NCBI GenBank assembly: GCA_934047225.1
Contig: OW203997.1
Span: 4,946,417-5,010,416, forward strand
DNA from: Ypsolopha sequella
Taxonomy: Eukaryota; Arthropoda; Insecta; Lepidoptera; Ypsolophidae
Reading direction: 5' to 3'
Length of the DNA stretch: 64,000 nt
Both the position numbers and the translations under genes were made by a program. Shown here one piece after another: positions 1-11,000 of this stretch. The notes beneath the pieces were generated by a model, which did no database searches, was not told the DNA's origin, and was given only the letters and a program-made list of their open reading frames with translations. How positions within the stretch are numbered: position 1 is the stretch's first letter; each line of letters starts with the position of its first letter.

Positions 1-490
1 TCTATTTATTGAGGTAATGCTAAACCACACCAAGCTTCTTCTTGGGGTTTATTATCCTCCTTCCAAGACTGTCATGAAATTATTTTTCATCCTTCGAAAA
101 TCTGTTACAGAACTTAAATTCATTATACAGTCACACAATTTGTATTGGGTGATTTTAACACTTGCCTTCTTAAAAATCGTTCTTCTTCTCTCAGATCTCT
201 TATTAGTTCCAGTAATTTGAAGAACACCCTTCAAACTCCACTCATCACTTTTCTAATTTACAAACTTCTCCTCTTGGCATTATTGTGGTCTCATCACCAG
301 CACATGTTGATAAGCATGGCCAGTACAGCGCTGATGCTTTTCCATTTATCTATCCTTATTATTTAATTTATCTATCCTATAAAGCACGCTCCCCTAACAC
401 CAAACCAAAAGTTCTTCTGCAACGCAATTTGTATAATATAAGTTTTAGTAGATATGTAACAGATACGTTAAAAAAAATATGCTAAAAAAG
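1..490 (+). pseudogene. Jockey-like LINE endonuclease remnant, 5' part
   Basis: Two overlapping forward frames carry pieces of an APE-type endonuclease of a non-LTR retrotransposon. Around 40-60 a peptide reads LLLGVYYPPSK, like the conserved GVYRPP block. Around 145-215 the other frame reads GDFNTCLLKN, like the catalytic GDFN(T/I)D block, followed by SSNLKNTLQTPLITF. The switch of frame between the two shows at least one frameshift, so this is a dead copy. Near 390-450 the peptide NTKPKVLLQRN fits the segment after the endonuclease in Jockey-type elements. The element continues after an interruption (see 1056-1395). The left end lies outside the window. Clade assignment rests on motif memory, not a search. 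Confidence 0.6.
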
Positions 491-934
491 ACATGATTTT
501 ACTATGTTTCTTATATAATTATGTTTATATATATATCAATAATATTATATATATGTAACCTATTTGTATGTAAATGTAGTAAATAGAGTGAGATTTGGTC
601 GGCTGCCTGAAGCTGGAGGCTCGGTTGATGATCATTGAACCTTGTTCCTGGTCCCTGGCTGGGTCTCCGGTATGGGTTCGTTTGGTTGATTAGATTTCAT
701 TTTGTATAATTATAGATTTTACCTATCATCGTGTATTAATTGCTACATAAATTAAATAAACCTTTAATTTAGTTCATGTACATTTATTATTTGATCACAT
801 ATATTTTTATAAAATTAAATTTTACTCGTTAAAAGTATATTATGTATACCTACCTACTTTACAAAATAAAATAGGTATTTGAATTTGAATTTGAATTTGT
901 ATGAATCTGTATTATATTAGCGAGGATACCAAAC
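491..934. mobile_element. Unidentified insertion interrupting the LINE remnant
   Basis: This AT-rich stretch separates two parts of the same LINE endonuclease, so it is probably a later insertion. Around 590-690 lies a GC-richer patch (ggctgcctgaagctggaggc). It ends near 880-900 with a short TTTGAA repeat, a form often seen at 3' tails of insect LINEs. I cannot name the element and see no coding region in it. Confidence 0.35.
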
Positions 935-1039
935 ATGTAGAATGGAATGCTGTTCTAAATGCCAACAATGTTTAATGGAATGTTGTTCTAAATGCCAACA
1001 ATGTAGAATGAAATGCTGTTCTAAATGCCAACAATGTAG
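935..1039 (+). repeat. 33-bp tandem repeat, 3 copies plus a partial copy
   Basis: Three 33-bp units begin at 935, 968 and 1001, and a fourth starts at 1034. They differ by only a few substitutions. Because 33 is a multiple of 3, an open frame from an ATG at 942 to a stop at 1050-1052 gives a 36-residue peptide with an 11-residue repeat, CCSKCQQC plus a variable spacer. I treat it as a minisatellite, not a gene: there is no sign of a promoter or splice context, and it sits inside a broken LINE. Confidence 0.75.
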
Positions 1040-1055
1040 ACGTAAAAGTTAGTAT

Positions 1056-1395
1056 TTATAACTCCCTACAGACGCAATTATTTGATAAGCATGCCTCAAT
1101 CCACACTATCAAGATAAAACACGTCCATACACCTTGGCTTACCGACGATGATAAGAAGGTAATGGAGAAGAAAGTCATGGTTAAATCAAAATTTAAACGT
1201 CGACGAACTGATATCAATAAAAATACTTGCAGATACGGAATCACTGCGACAAGGTGTGTAGGGAGGCTCAACGACGTCATCCATATCCATGAATCTGTTG
1301 AAACGATTATCCAGCCAAAGTATGGAAATTTCTCAACTTACTGTGTGTTGGTAAGTCTCGCCAAGACTCCATTCCTAAAGATTTAAACTTAAATT
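1056..1395 (+). pseudogene. Jockey-like LINE remnant, continuation past the endonuclease
   Basis: Forward frames read LFDKHASIHTIKIKH, then TPWLTDDDKKVMEKK, then KSKFKRRR, matching the order of the linker between endonuclease and reverse transcriptase in Jockey-clade LINEs. After about 1225 the similarity moves to another frame (DKVCREAQRRH, then AKVWKFLNLLCVGKSRQD), so there are more frameshifts. No reverse transcriptase follows, so the copy is truncated at both ends. It is not functional. Confidence 0.6.
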
Positions 1396-1679
1396 AAGTT
1401 TCAATTTAAATTATAATCTAAAGATCAATTAGAAACAAAATTTCAAGTAAATAAAAAGATCCTCCGACAGAATTTAAAATGACGACCTCTTGCTTACTTG
1501 ATATTTGTTTCTAATGATATTTTCTATCTTGTTATAGACTCTTAAATATTAAAATATTTAAAGTTTCCAAAAACCATGGCCTTCACAATAAATCAAATAA
1601 ATCTATCTACTTTCAAAACTCCTTTTACGAAGTTTTACATACAGAATACAGTTTGCTCCTTGACTAAAATTTAAGGAAT
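1396..1679. other. AT-rich spacer, nothing recognised
   Basis: I see no coding region, RNA gene or clear repeat here. Confidence 0.4.
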
Positions 1680-2010
1680 TTTCATGAAAGGAATTTCGTT
1701 AATATTAACGGATTTTTTCGGATTTTTTGTTTTGCTTTATTAAAGTTTGTCATGAAGATTTTATGAGAAAGTTGACGTACGTTTTACAAAAAATTCTTCA
1801 GCCGTTTCCTACCTGGAGAAGCCTAAACTTGATGTATTTGAAAATGATTTTTGTTTTTTAGAAAATGTGTGGCAGAAATGCAATAATATATTTTTACATT
1901 TTTACAATCAGCTCTTAAATTCCTTTCATTTAATACACCACATGACAGGTTAAAAAAAAACATACTAAAAATGATGACGTCATACACCGGGGTCAAACTT
2001 TGAGACAAAA
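1680..2010. repeat. Interspersed repeat family E, copy 1
   Basis: This segment and 43980-44345 share the same order of short blocks: agccgtttccta, then aaacttg followed by tgaaaatg, a T-rich tract, gtggc followed by gaaa and caat, tttttacaatca, and a match around tttcatttggta / tttcattt. Similarity is moderate and interrupted by small gaps. The function and class of the repeat are unknown. Confidence 0.45.
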
Positions 2011-2398
2011 AAACTGGTAGTAAACGATTCTATAGCTCAATGCCTATCCATTGCGACCAATTATATAATGTCCCAAAAGTACGTATAGGATTTGAACTTC
2101 GTTTTATTTTCAAAATATTCAAGATGGCGTATCAAAATAAATCTTACGTCATCTTGACACATGTAAAATTAATCCCATCAAAAACATAAAATGTACAAAA
2201 ATGTCAAGTCTCGCAATGCAATCTTTCCACCGTAAAAAGTTGTGAGATCTTATGTAAAGCCAAGTCTGTTATTTTAGTTTGTATGGAAGCACCTTTTCAT
2301 TTTAGTTAGTATGGGAGCACCTATTTAACAAATGTATCATTAATTGTTTCCTAATTAGTTACCTATTTACATTAAGTGACTGTATTAATATTAAAGAT

Positions 2399-2569
2399 AT
2401 GGTCTACGCCAACTATCCACAAAACATTGACGACTTGAAACACAATATTCGCCTAAATAGTGAAATAAGCCGCGAAATCTGTGAAAATGTATTGAAAAGC
2501 TTCGACAAAAGAATCGGCATTTGCAAAAATGCCTATGGCGGTCATTTGGTAGAAATTCTGTTCAAATAA
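2399..2569 (+). pseudogene. Tc1/mariner-type transposase, C-terminal fragment
   Basis: An open segment from an ATG at 2399 to a TAA at 2567 encodes 56 residues. It contains LKHNIRLNSEISREIC, then NVLKSFDKRIGIC and finally GGHLVEILFK before the stop. This is the typical ending of insect Tc1/mariner-superfamily transposases: a leucine/isoleucine-rich helix, a basic helix ending in a cysteine, then GGH(L/I) and a hydrophobic-FK tail. The catalytic aspartates lie upstream in the family and are absent here, so the copy is 5'-truncated or eroded. Assignment is by motif recognition. Confidence 0.6.
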
Positions 2570-2789
2570 AATTGTACAAGTCTCTTCTTTAAAATAAAAT
2601 AAAATTACGAAAAAATTCCAATCCGTTCGCATTTTATTGAAAAAACACATCCTCGACCTACTTTTGAGACACCTTTTACATTCTCCATTCAAAATCCCAC
2701 GTAATTACATAATATGCCTCAGAACTATTAATTTTTGTTACGAATTCCAAGTCGAATGCAAGATTTAAGGTTTCAAACCGGCTAGTATT

Positions 2790-3540
2790 AGCAAACGGCA
2801 ATTTCAAATAACTTCGTTAAAATCTTTTTAATACAGTTGCTCAAAAAGTGGCGTATTGCAGGGACGTATAGCGTTCGGGATGTGGGCTATTACATACTTT
2901 TTCTTTACCTTTTCCGAACTCGTGCGTTCTCTTTCCCAACTGTCAAAATAATGTCTATTAAAAAGAAAAAAACAACCACGAAGTTTTTACTAAAAAAAAT
3001 TCATAGAAGTTTTTATGATTCATGCAAATATTTCTAAAAAGAAGCTACTAATTTGTTTCAATATCAGATTTAATGATTTGATTCAACGAGTTAGGTTAGG
3101 TATCATTTCATTTCATCTCATTAAATTTCTTTTTCATTTCATATCAATAAAAAAATTCTGCTGAAGACTTGGCTGTATGGGCATAGTTCCCTTTGCCTAC
3201 CCAGAATGGGTGAAGAAAACAAAAAAAAACTCTGCTTATATTCTTTTACGGTTGGCTTGGCGCCATTTTCCAAAAAATTTCTTTGCGGGTTTAGTTGTCT
3301 GTTGCACAAAATGAGTAATTTCAACGATATTTTATTTGAATTAACACCACCGGAACTCAGTATAATTGCACAAAATGCTTCGGAGAACATTTTACCGGAA
3401 AAGTCAAAAAGTCGCTACATATCTACATACGACGAATTTATTGCGTGGAGTATTAGTTAGTTGAGTTTATTGTGTTTTTATTATTTTATTAAATTGCTTC
3501 ATTTTTTCGCAACTGTATTAAAAATAGTTGTTCAGTCCAC
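2790..3540 (+). mobile_element. Probable non-autonomous DNA element carrying a recombinase-like ORF
   Basis: A block near 2816-2838 (ctttttaatacagttgc) reappears inverted near 3510-3528 (gcaactgtattaaaaatag), which suggests terminal inverted repeats about 700 bp apart. Between them lies a short ORF (3311-3460) resembling the start of an insect tyrosine-recombinase protein. The ends are approximate and the element class is inferred. Confidence 0.35.
3311..3460 (+). pseudogene. Short ORF like the N-terminus of an insect tyrosine recombinase (Crypton-like)
   Basis: The ATG at 3311 opens a 49-residue frame beginning MSNFNDILFELTPPEL and containing LPEKSKSRYISTYDEFIAW at residues 28-46. A second ORF in the window (10945-11136, minus) has the same LPEKSREKYIKAYD block preceded by an acidic, helical N-terminus. 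From memory, this LPEKS-x-x-x-Y-x-x-x-YD-x-F-x-x-W pattern opens the core-binding domain of insect Crypton-like or other tyrosine-recombinase ORFs. The catalytic domain is absent, and the frame stops right after W46, so this is a fragment or a first exon. The recombinase link is an inference. Confidence 0.4.
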
Positions 3541-3867
3541 GTGCGGAACCGTCATTGCAACTTGTTCCGACTGTCAACCCTCACCTTCGGCTGCGCCTCG
3601 GCTCGGGTAGACATTTGTCGGAACTCTTTGCAATGACAGGCTTTCCGCACTCGTAATGAAATATACTATTGTCTAACTCGATGTCTTAAGTTTACAAGGT
3701 AGTAGTCATGTAATTTTTTCTACTTTTACTTGATTCAACCAAACGGTACATCATATGTTCAAGTTTAATAATAATATTATCTACATTTTTTTATTTCTTT
3801 ATTTACAACAAGGAGAAACTATATAGAGAGGAGGCACATAATATCTTACAATAAAGTTGTAGGTAGT

Positions 3868-4170
3868 TTTTTATGGTTACGTACCCGAAGGGTAACCAAC
3901 GGGACCCTATTACTAAGACTCCGCTGTCCGTCTGTCTGTCCTGTCTGTCACCAGGCTGTATCTCCTGAACCGTGATAGTTACACAGTTGAAATTTTCACA
4001 GATGATGCATTTCTGTTGCCGCTATGACAACAAATACTAAAAAACAGAATAAAATAAATATTTAAGGGGGCTCCCATACAACAGACATGTTTTTTTTTAC
4101 CGTTTTTATAGATATACAATTGTACGGAACCCTTCGTGCGCGAGTCCGACTCACACTTGGCCGGTTTTTT
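3868..4170 (+). repeat. Interspersed repeat family A, full-length copy
   Basis: A roughly 300-bp unit begins near gtacccgaagggtaacc, contains a run of (tc)tgtccgtctg, the block tgatagttacacagttg and an A-rich middle, and ends with ggaacccttcgtgcgcgag and cacttggccgg plus a T run. The ends carry opposed copies of a gggttccgta-like block, suggesting short terminal inverted repeats. Other copies lie at 20324, 21941, 25018, 35779, 57273 and 57856. I know this as a common lepidopteran intronic repeat but cannot give a formal name. Confidence 0.7.
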
Positions 4171-4214
4171 CATTGTTTCAAATGACGCAGACATTGTGCA
4201 TTCGTATACCTGCA

Positions 4215-4484
4215 TGTATACTGGGTGTTAAGATGAATTTGCGGAAGCCGAAAACTGGCGATAGTACTTGTCAATACGAACAACTTTCAGTGGAAAAAAA
4301 ATTGAGAAATCGAGAAAAAAAAATCGGTTGTTTCATACATTTTGGTCGGATAGCTATGTAACTTTTCTATGGGACAGCTGATTTTTTTTTCGCGATTCGA
4401 AGGTTGGCTCCATAGTAAAAGTTGTTCGTATGGACGAGTACTATCACCAGTTTCCGGCTTCCTCAACTTCATCTTAACATACGT
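4215..4484. mobile_element. Fold-back MITE family F4, copy 1
   Basis: The left arm (gtatactgggtgttaagatg ... gatagtact ... gaacaactttcag) is repeated inverted on the right (gttgttcg ... gagtactatcaccagtttcc ... catcttaacatac). The arms are about 100 bp and imperfect, around an A/T-rich centre. A second copy is at 40597-40830. There is no coding capacity, so it is a non-autonomous inverted-repeat element. Confidence 0.65.
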
Positions 4485-4490
4485 AGACAT

Positions 4491-4646
4491 TAGAGCCGAT
4501 TCTGAAGACTTTAACTTTACTTTAAGTGCTGTCAAAACGAAATTTTCTTCTTTGCAAAATAGTCCTTAACAGAAACTAAATTACTTTAGAAAATTTTCAA
4601 TGTTGACAGCATTAAAACTAAAATTAAAGCCTTCAGAATCTGCTTT
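4491..4646. mobile_element. Fold-back MITE family F5, copy 1
   Basis: The left end (gccgattctgaagactttaa) returns inverted at the right end (ttaaagccttcagaatc), and internal blocks (gctgtcaaaa / tgttgacagc) also pair. The element is about 155 bp and almost entirely palindromic. A second copy is at 38509-38675. Confidence 0.65.
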
Positions 4647-5759
4647 ATTACCTGCATAAATCTAGGTACTAATCACTCAAGTTGCGAAGTAATATAATAA
4701 AAGACAATCACCGGTAATTTGTGACTAAGCCAATCTTTCTGGTTAATCATGCTTAGAAAATCAATGTACACGATTGATTGAAACAAAAATACTTGCCAAA
4801 GGATAATAGTCCTAATGAGTACTAACTATAAGCTAGTTTAAAGTTCAAGGAGTGACTTCCTAGTTGATGGGAAAATTTAAATCAAGGTCGTCGTCATGGT
4901 AACCAGTCGCGTTTTGATCTGTCATTATTTTGCTTTATAAAGCCGGTTTATAGTGTGCGAAATGACAAACGAGAAACTCGTGCGTAGAAATAAATTTATA
5001 GAAATAGCCATTCGCGTTGAAGTTGGGACTAGTGTAGTACCTTGGCCATTGTTTTCTGGATTGTTTGTTTTAGATATTGAACAGTGCATTGACTTGATAC
5101 CACGGATTTAAAACAGATTTGATACTTACTCAAGGAATCTTTTCATGTATATAGGGATTGATATCGGCATCTAAATTCGTGAAAAATAAAATATTTCTCC
5201 CTTAGATAAATAAACCATTTAATACGGTTAAATATTAAAACAATTTCTATATTGTAGAGCCCAAAATTTAGAGTCCATATTATTAAGAAGTAGCAAAATA
5301 TTTTGTCACAATCAACACATTATACAACCACAATATTAAAAATTTGGCATACTACACACTGCCAAAGCTCCCAAAACAATATACTAATGACGTACCTACT
5401 AAATCTGAAGAAAAAAACAAGATTATGATTACTGGCTCACTCAGTGTAACTGCACTTTATTCCCAAGTTTATCAGTCGTTTAGTGGTAGCAGGGTTGCCA
5501 GGCGTACAGGATTTCCCGTACAATCACCAGATTTAGGATGTCCTGTGTACGGTTTCATAATTGCATATTGTTCTGCTTGCGTTGCAACCTACTTTATTTA
5601 CTAAGCGACAATAATTAATTTTATATTTTACCCTTTTTAACGTAGTACGAAACTAACTGTCAATACCGACACACATACAGAAAGAGGCACCAAACTGAAC
5701 ACTGTTTATCTTTAATATCAATATAATATCTTAAGGTGAAGCATCAAATTTTCAACGGG
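4647..5759. other. AT-rich intergenic DNA, nothing recognised
   Basis: An 86-codon frame at 5344-5604 shows no recognisable domain or codon pattern; I do not call it a gene. No RNA gene or strong repeat is visible. Confidence 0.4.
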
Positions 5760-6060
5760 CAGTGTCACTCCAAGCAGAAAAACGCGCAGTGCAAGAGGGA
5801 CCGATTCAGTGAGAAAGACAAAACAGTTGATTTTTTATTGATATAAAAAAAATTAAAATGATTAGAATAATTTCCGATTACCAAAATGTAGGTATTGTTA
5901 AAACCCATGTAATAACATATTTTTGGATTCTGTACATGACAATTTTTTGTCAAACTATGAGAAATCGTATGTTTGAAGACCTCATTTTAATATTTATTTC
6001 TACCGAGTGAAAGATTTTTAATCGCGTTTCTGTATTCCAGAAATCTAGAAAAGGGTTCCA
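5760..6060. repeat. Diverged relative of interspersed family C
   Basis: It shares with 29815-30150 the order cactccaagc, aaa-cgc-cagtgcgag, ttttattgatataaaa, tgttaaaacccat, gtttgaagaccac/tc and the end block tttctaccgag / tttctattgag. Family C proper (29493, 34336, 47303) shows weaker similarity. No coding role is apparent. Confidence 0.4.
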
Positions 6061-6757
6061 AAAATGTTATGCTAATTTATAAAACTAGTAGCTTCTTACT
6101 AAACGTAGTGAAATGACTCCAAAAAGTACCAACTCTTCGCGACGTCGCCTTAACTGAGGTTTCTTAGTGCTTTCTTTTCGTGCTTCACAACTAAACAATT
6201 TCTTCCAAATGTACGGTGCCTAAACTATTGGCTCCTACATCTCGTACGAAAAACGAGTCGGCCCCGAATCTATCGTACGGATATGTAGGAGGTTTCAACT
6301 ATAAACTCACCTCAAGATTAAATAACATTAGCAATAACAAGGAAAACACAAGAGTAAGTAAATAAAAACGCAGGAAACTGAGTTTTCTTCCTAGTACTTC
6401 CGCATTACGGGGAACTCTTGTATCGGAGCACACATTTTCGCATTTAATGATCGTATTTGTTGGGTTTACAAAAGCAAAGAATGCTTCTAATAAGTATTGG
6501 ATGGAAGCTTGCCTTAAGGTTAATAAACAGTTTTTTATTTCTGTATTTTACAAACCCTAGGAAAAGTCTTATTAAGTTTTTTTGTAATATTAGCATTTAA
6601 TTAAATAAATATTCAGTAGGTACATTCTTTCAGTATGTTTTGTTTATAGTTCAGACTTATTTTGTGATAGCTCACATGACCGGTTTAGAAAACAAAACTT
6701 TTTAGTCAAATATTTAAATAAGAATATGGTTGGTACAATCGATAGTAAAACAAATAA
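6061..6757. other. Intergenic spacer, nothing recognised
   Basis: AT-rich DNA without a supported gene, RNA or repeat that I can identify. Confidence 0.4.
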
Positions 6758-7590
6758 ACCAGACAAGTGTGAGTCAGACTCGCGTTCCTAGGGTTCGGTA
6801 TTGTGGTTAATAAATTGAATTTTGCAATTTTTTTTTCGTGAATTTCACAACCGCTTTATTTTCCTGTAATTTTTACGTAAATACATATAAGCGTGATTTT
6901 TTTCATATTTTTCGGTAAACCAGTTTTGGAGATAAGGAGATTTAGAGATACATTTTTTTATGGTTTAACAAGGATTTCTCGGAATAGATGCAATTAAATA
7001 CAGCCAAACTATATATTTTTACAATCAGTTCTTTATATCTACAATTTAATATCCATATTGTATTTTTATAAAATATTTTTTTATTAATTTTACTTCTTTT
7101 TTTATAATATTTTCCTCAGACAAACATATTTTTGTAGTTTTTTAAAGATTTCTCGAAACCAGTGCCAGTAAATATCGTAAAAGTAAATATTTTTACAATG
7201 AACTTTTTAATACCTACAATTCGATACCCATATTGTGTTTTTAGGATAATATTTTTTATTTTTCTCACTTTTGTTTTGGAAATATGCTAAATTTCTTATA
7301 TATTTTACACCGTGATATGTGGGCAAATTAATGCAGATTTTCAGCCAAATTTCACGTCTTTATCTATAACGGTGCTAATGTAATGAGGCTGTGACATAAG
7401 GACGGACTGACGGACGGACAACGGAGTCTCAACATAAAGGTTCCTTTTGTACCTTTTAGGTACTACGGAATCCTAAAAAGGCCCAGAGGTATCAGATCAC
7501 ACGATCTGTGACATACGGACGGACGGACGGACAACGGAGTCTCACCATAAAGGTTCCTTTTGTACCTTTTAGGTACTACGAAACCCTAAA
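6758..7590 (-). repeat. Interspersed repeat family B, full copy with a partial end duplication
   Basis: Read on the minus strand, the element starts with agggattccgtagtacctaa, then a (tccg)-rich block with tcacagcctcat, and ends with gggaacgcgagtctgactca near 6760. The right-hand terminal segment is present twice (about 7385-7480 and 7508-7590), so one end has been tandemly duplicated. The family is longer than family A but shares the gggttccgta and (t)tgrccggttt termini. Other copies are at 11956/16579, 25436-26935, 36650-38215 and 62268-62632. Confidence 0.65.
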
Positions 7591-7795
7591 AAACGCCTTC
7601 TCGTCTAATAATATTGCTTTCTAGTTTTTGCGATATTACGTACCTTTTGAACGAGCCCCTACTTGATGTGTGATGGTAACGTATAATGACTTTTATAAAA
7701 CATAAAACTATAGAATAAAACCATCACATAAATTATATGATATTTATTTTTTCTATTTTAACGATGTCGTGTACAAGAATTGTTCCCAGCATCTG

Positions 7796-7943
7796 GCAAC
7801 CCTGAACGGTATAGTGAATTAGTGACATAGTGAGTGAGTGAGTGACGCCAGCGCAGTATCGCGCGGATATAGGTTACGGCCACACGTGTTTACACATTTA
7901 AATAAACATATTGCAGATAAAGATATACTGTGACTGATAAAAC
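7796..7943 (+). promoter_or_regulatory. Probable promoter and 5' UTR of phosphatase gene 1
   Basis: The 150 bp before the gene 1 ATG include a (gtga)-rich run at about 7828-7850 and a GC-richer patch at about 7848-7880, then an AT-rich stretch up to the start codon (context aaacATGG, good for initiation). No clear TATA box is placed. The transcription start is unknown. The 22-bp repeats of the gene 2 promoter are absent. Confidence 0.35.
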
Positions 7944-8034
7944 ATGGCAAGACCTGTGCATTTGAATAACCTGACTAAGGAAGAATTGAAGAGATTCTTT
8001 GATAGTTTTGATCATGTATTTTCTGATTGCGACG
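7944..8034 (+). CDS. Gene 1 exon 1
   Basis: Codes MARPVHLNNLTKEELKRF and on to FSDCD, ending one base into the Gly codon of HAD motif I. The donor is gtaagt at 8035. The start was chosen because the paralogue begins at the same place (MAAPVHLN) and the exon has the same 91-nt length. Confidence 0.9.
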
Positions 8035-11000
8035 GTAAGTGCACGTTGCTTTATGATTGTTGATATTTAATCAGTTGATTGCGTGAATATCTTGTTGTCG
8101 GCCTTCCGTGTTCAATGTTAATAAGGAAATAAAAATTAATAAAGTTTATCACAAAAGTCAATACTTTATAAGCAATTGAAATAATACTAGTATTACTAAT
8201 TACATTACAGAACTATTATTATTTTTTTTATTTATTTATTTATTAACAACATTCTGAAACGTTTAAATGCATACAATTATGGTGATTAATTCGTTGAATT
8301 TTTGTCACACTGAGTTGTTTATTTTATCAAGCAAATAATTAGTGGATTGTATAGTTTTGCCCGTGGATTTGCTTGTATAGCTGTTGGAGTTGTTTGAGGA
8401 AAATTACTGAATTATTTAATACAAAAAAATATATTAAAAAAAACATACAGTCGAATTGAGAACCTCCCCCTTTTTTGAAGTCGGTTAAAAATAACAAATC
8501 ATCACGATATTAATCCCCTGGGTGTTGTCAGTTTCCAAGTATGGATTGTGAAACGCAAGTTCACACTCGTACACCCACGTTTCACCTACGGTTATTACGT
8601 CTCAGCACGATGGGTGGTGAACCCTATAACCGTATTTCGGATAAAAATTGGACTTTAAAGATCGCAGACCAAAAACAAATGTACTACGGGATGATACTAC
8701 GGGATTTGAACCCGCAACCTCCAGATTTGTGGTCGAGTAGCCGAATCACTAGCTAGACCACAGGGGCTGATTCGTGACAATTGGTGACAATACTAAAGGA
8801 AGGTAACAAAATATATTTTAAGCTAAAAGGCGTGCACAAAACGCCACTTTTGTTCCCTGTGGTAGATAAAGTTGTATGAAAATTCATCCAACCTACCGCA
8901 ACGATTGACTTTTGAAGGCTATCGTTTCAGACAAAATGAAACAAAAATGGAAATGTTCCTGGCCTGAAATTATTAAGCAAAAGCTAGGCGGGAATATTCA
9001 GATATCTTCATTCATATTAATGGTTTCATGATCACAGTACACATGTAACATTTGTTTGTCGTTAGCCTTCCTTTTGCTGGAGCGTCATTTTCGTTACTGT
9101 TTCCAAAAGATCAGGTGGAGTCAAACCCTCCTCAGTATTACTGCAGTTTTGCCCAAAATAAAACTTTTGACCAACAAATACACAGTAAATAATTAAAAAA
9201 AATTACGTAAATCATGGCGCAAAAATTCAGCAGTCCACCGCACAAAAATAAAATAAAAATTAAATTAAATTGTTTCGCACAAGTAACGGCACAATTTTAA
9301 CAGTGCACTAGCTCCCATCCTGATTTGCATTGTTTTGTGGAGTCTAGTTACAATTATTTACTAACGTGTAAAATAAAAATCCCTAAAAATATTTGAAAAT
9401 ATTATGGGAAATAGTTATTTGTTATGAAAGGCTGCAAAGTTGTTATTTGGCCGACTAGTCGTTTGAAAAAAGGCCGACTAGTCGGCTAAGCCGATCATTT
9501 TTTTGGTGGAATTTTAGTATATAAATAAAATTCGGGTATATAAAAAAATATGTGACATCATGTTCTTTATTCAGTGTTGTAGGAAATTGCGTTTAGATTA
9601 TTTTTTAATAAGTTTTTAGTCTTCTTGATTTAAGTCCAATTATTTACCAAAGGAAGAATTCCTATTCCTAGATTATACAAAATAGCTTTGCTGCCGAGAG
9701 AAACACATAACTTTTCACCTCACTACAGCGAGGAAAATGCTAGGTGCAAGACACTGACATGCAGTAATACAAGTAAGCTGGACATGTGCCATACCAAATG
9801 ACAGTTCCTCTTTGTGTCGTATCGAAGCGCCCCCACCGAGCGTACCGGGAATTAAAATTGACACTTGTTATAAAAGATAAGGTCATTGTCACATTAGTAC
9901 GATAACGTCACTCACTGCAGCGATCAGCGACAAAATGGCGATAGTCAAATTGCGTCGTCAATACCCAGTCTAGTGTACTTGTAGTGGTGCAAGTAAAAAA
10001 ACAAAATAAATCAATTACCTTATTTTTTTCTCGTGCAGTCGTCGTGCTGGCCAGTGCAATTGTTCTATAAATGAGGCTGGCACACTGACATGAAATAAGT
10101 ATCAATGCATTTCAGTGGGCAGGTGAACACGAAACCTTTTTTGATAAGTTTGAATTATAAAAACCTTTTCCATGCTAGCGGATAAAAAGTACTTTCACAA
10201 CACCTGCTCGACAATGTCCAATTACATATCATGCAACCTCAACGTAAAGGTCGTAAAGTAACGCATTATATCTCAAGGGACATAAAGTTATATGAAAATG
10301 TATATATGATTTAAATTTGGTACGTCAAATTCGTGTGGAAACTCGTGGAAAACAAATGCTCATATGGGATTGTAAATAGTTTGTTCGAAAATCGAACTGG
10401 CCACCATAAGCAGAATTCAACAAAAAGAAAACAAGCGTTTACAAAGAATGTGAAACAAAAGACGGTGTTTGGTGCTGTGATTGTCAGTGAATTTTATTGA
10501 ATTATTAATGTTGATAAAAAATGTCTAACTTTTTATTGTCTCGCAGAATGTGTGAAAAGTAGAGTATGCTCCTCTGGAATAAAGCCTGTATTTGTCTTGG
10601 GCAGCTTGAACCCCTCGCTTTACTCAGAACTCTATATAACTCCCTCGCTACGCTCAGGAGGTAACTCTAGAGTCCCTCGTTACGCTCAGGGTTCAATATG
10701 TCGTCCGTGACGTAAGACAGTGCTTTATTCCCTTAGTGCATAATCTACTATTTGCACTCAGATTTCGAATGATAAATATAAACTTTCCGTGCTTGTGAGG
10801 TGAAATAGTTATTTGTTATGCAAGGCTGGAAAGTTAATTTTTGGCGCGAGTACCTTGTATTGAAACCTGAGCAAGCGAAGTGAGTGGTTCAAATATAGAA
10901 TCCCGAGCGTCGCGAAGGTTTCAAAGATAAGAGACGCTAAATAACTATGCTGCCGAGCGAAACACACAACTTTTCAAAGCGAGGAAAATGTTAGGTGCAA

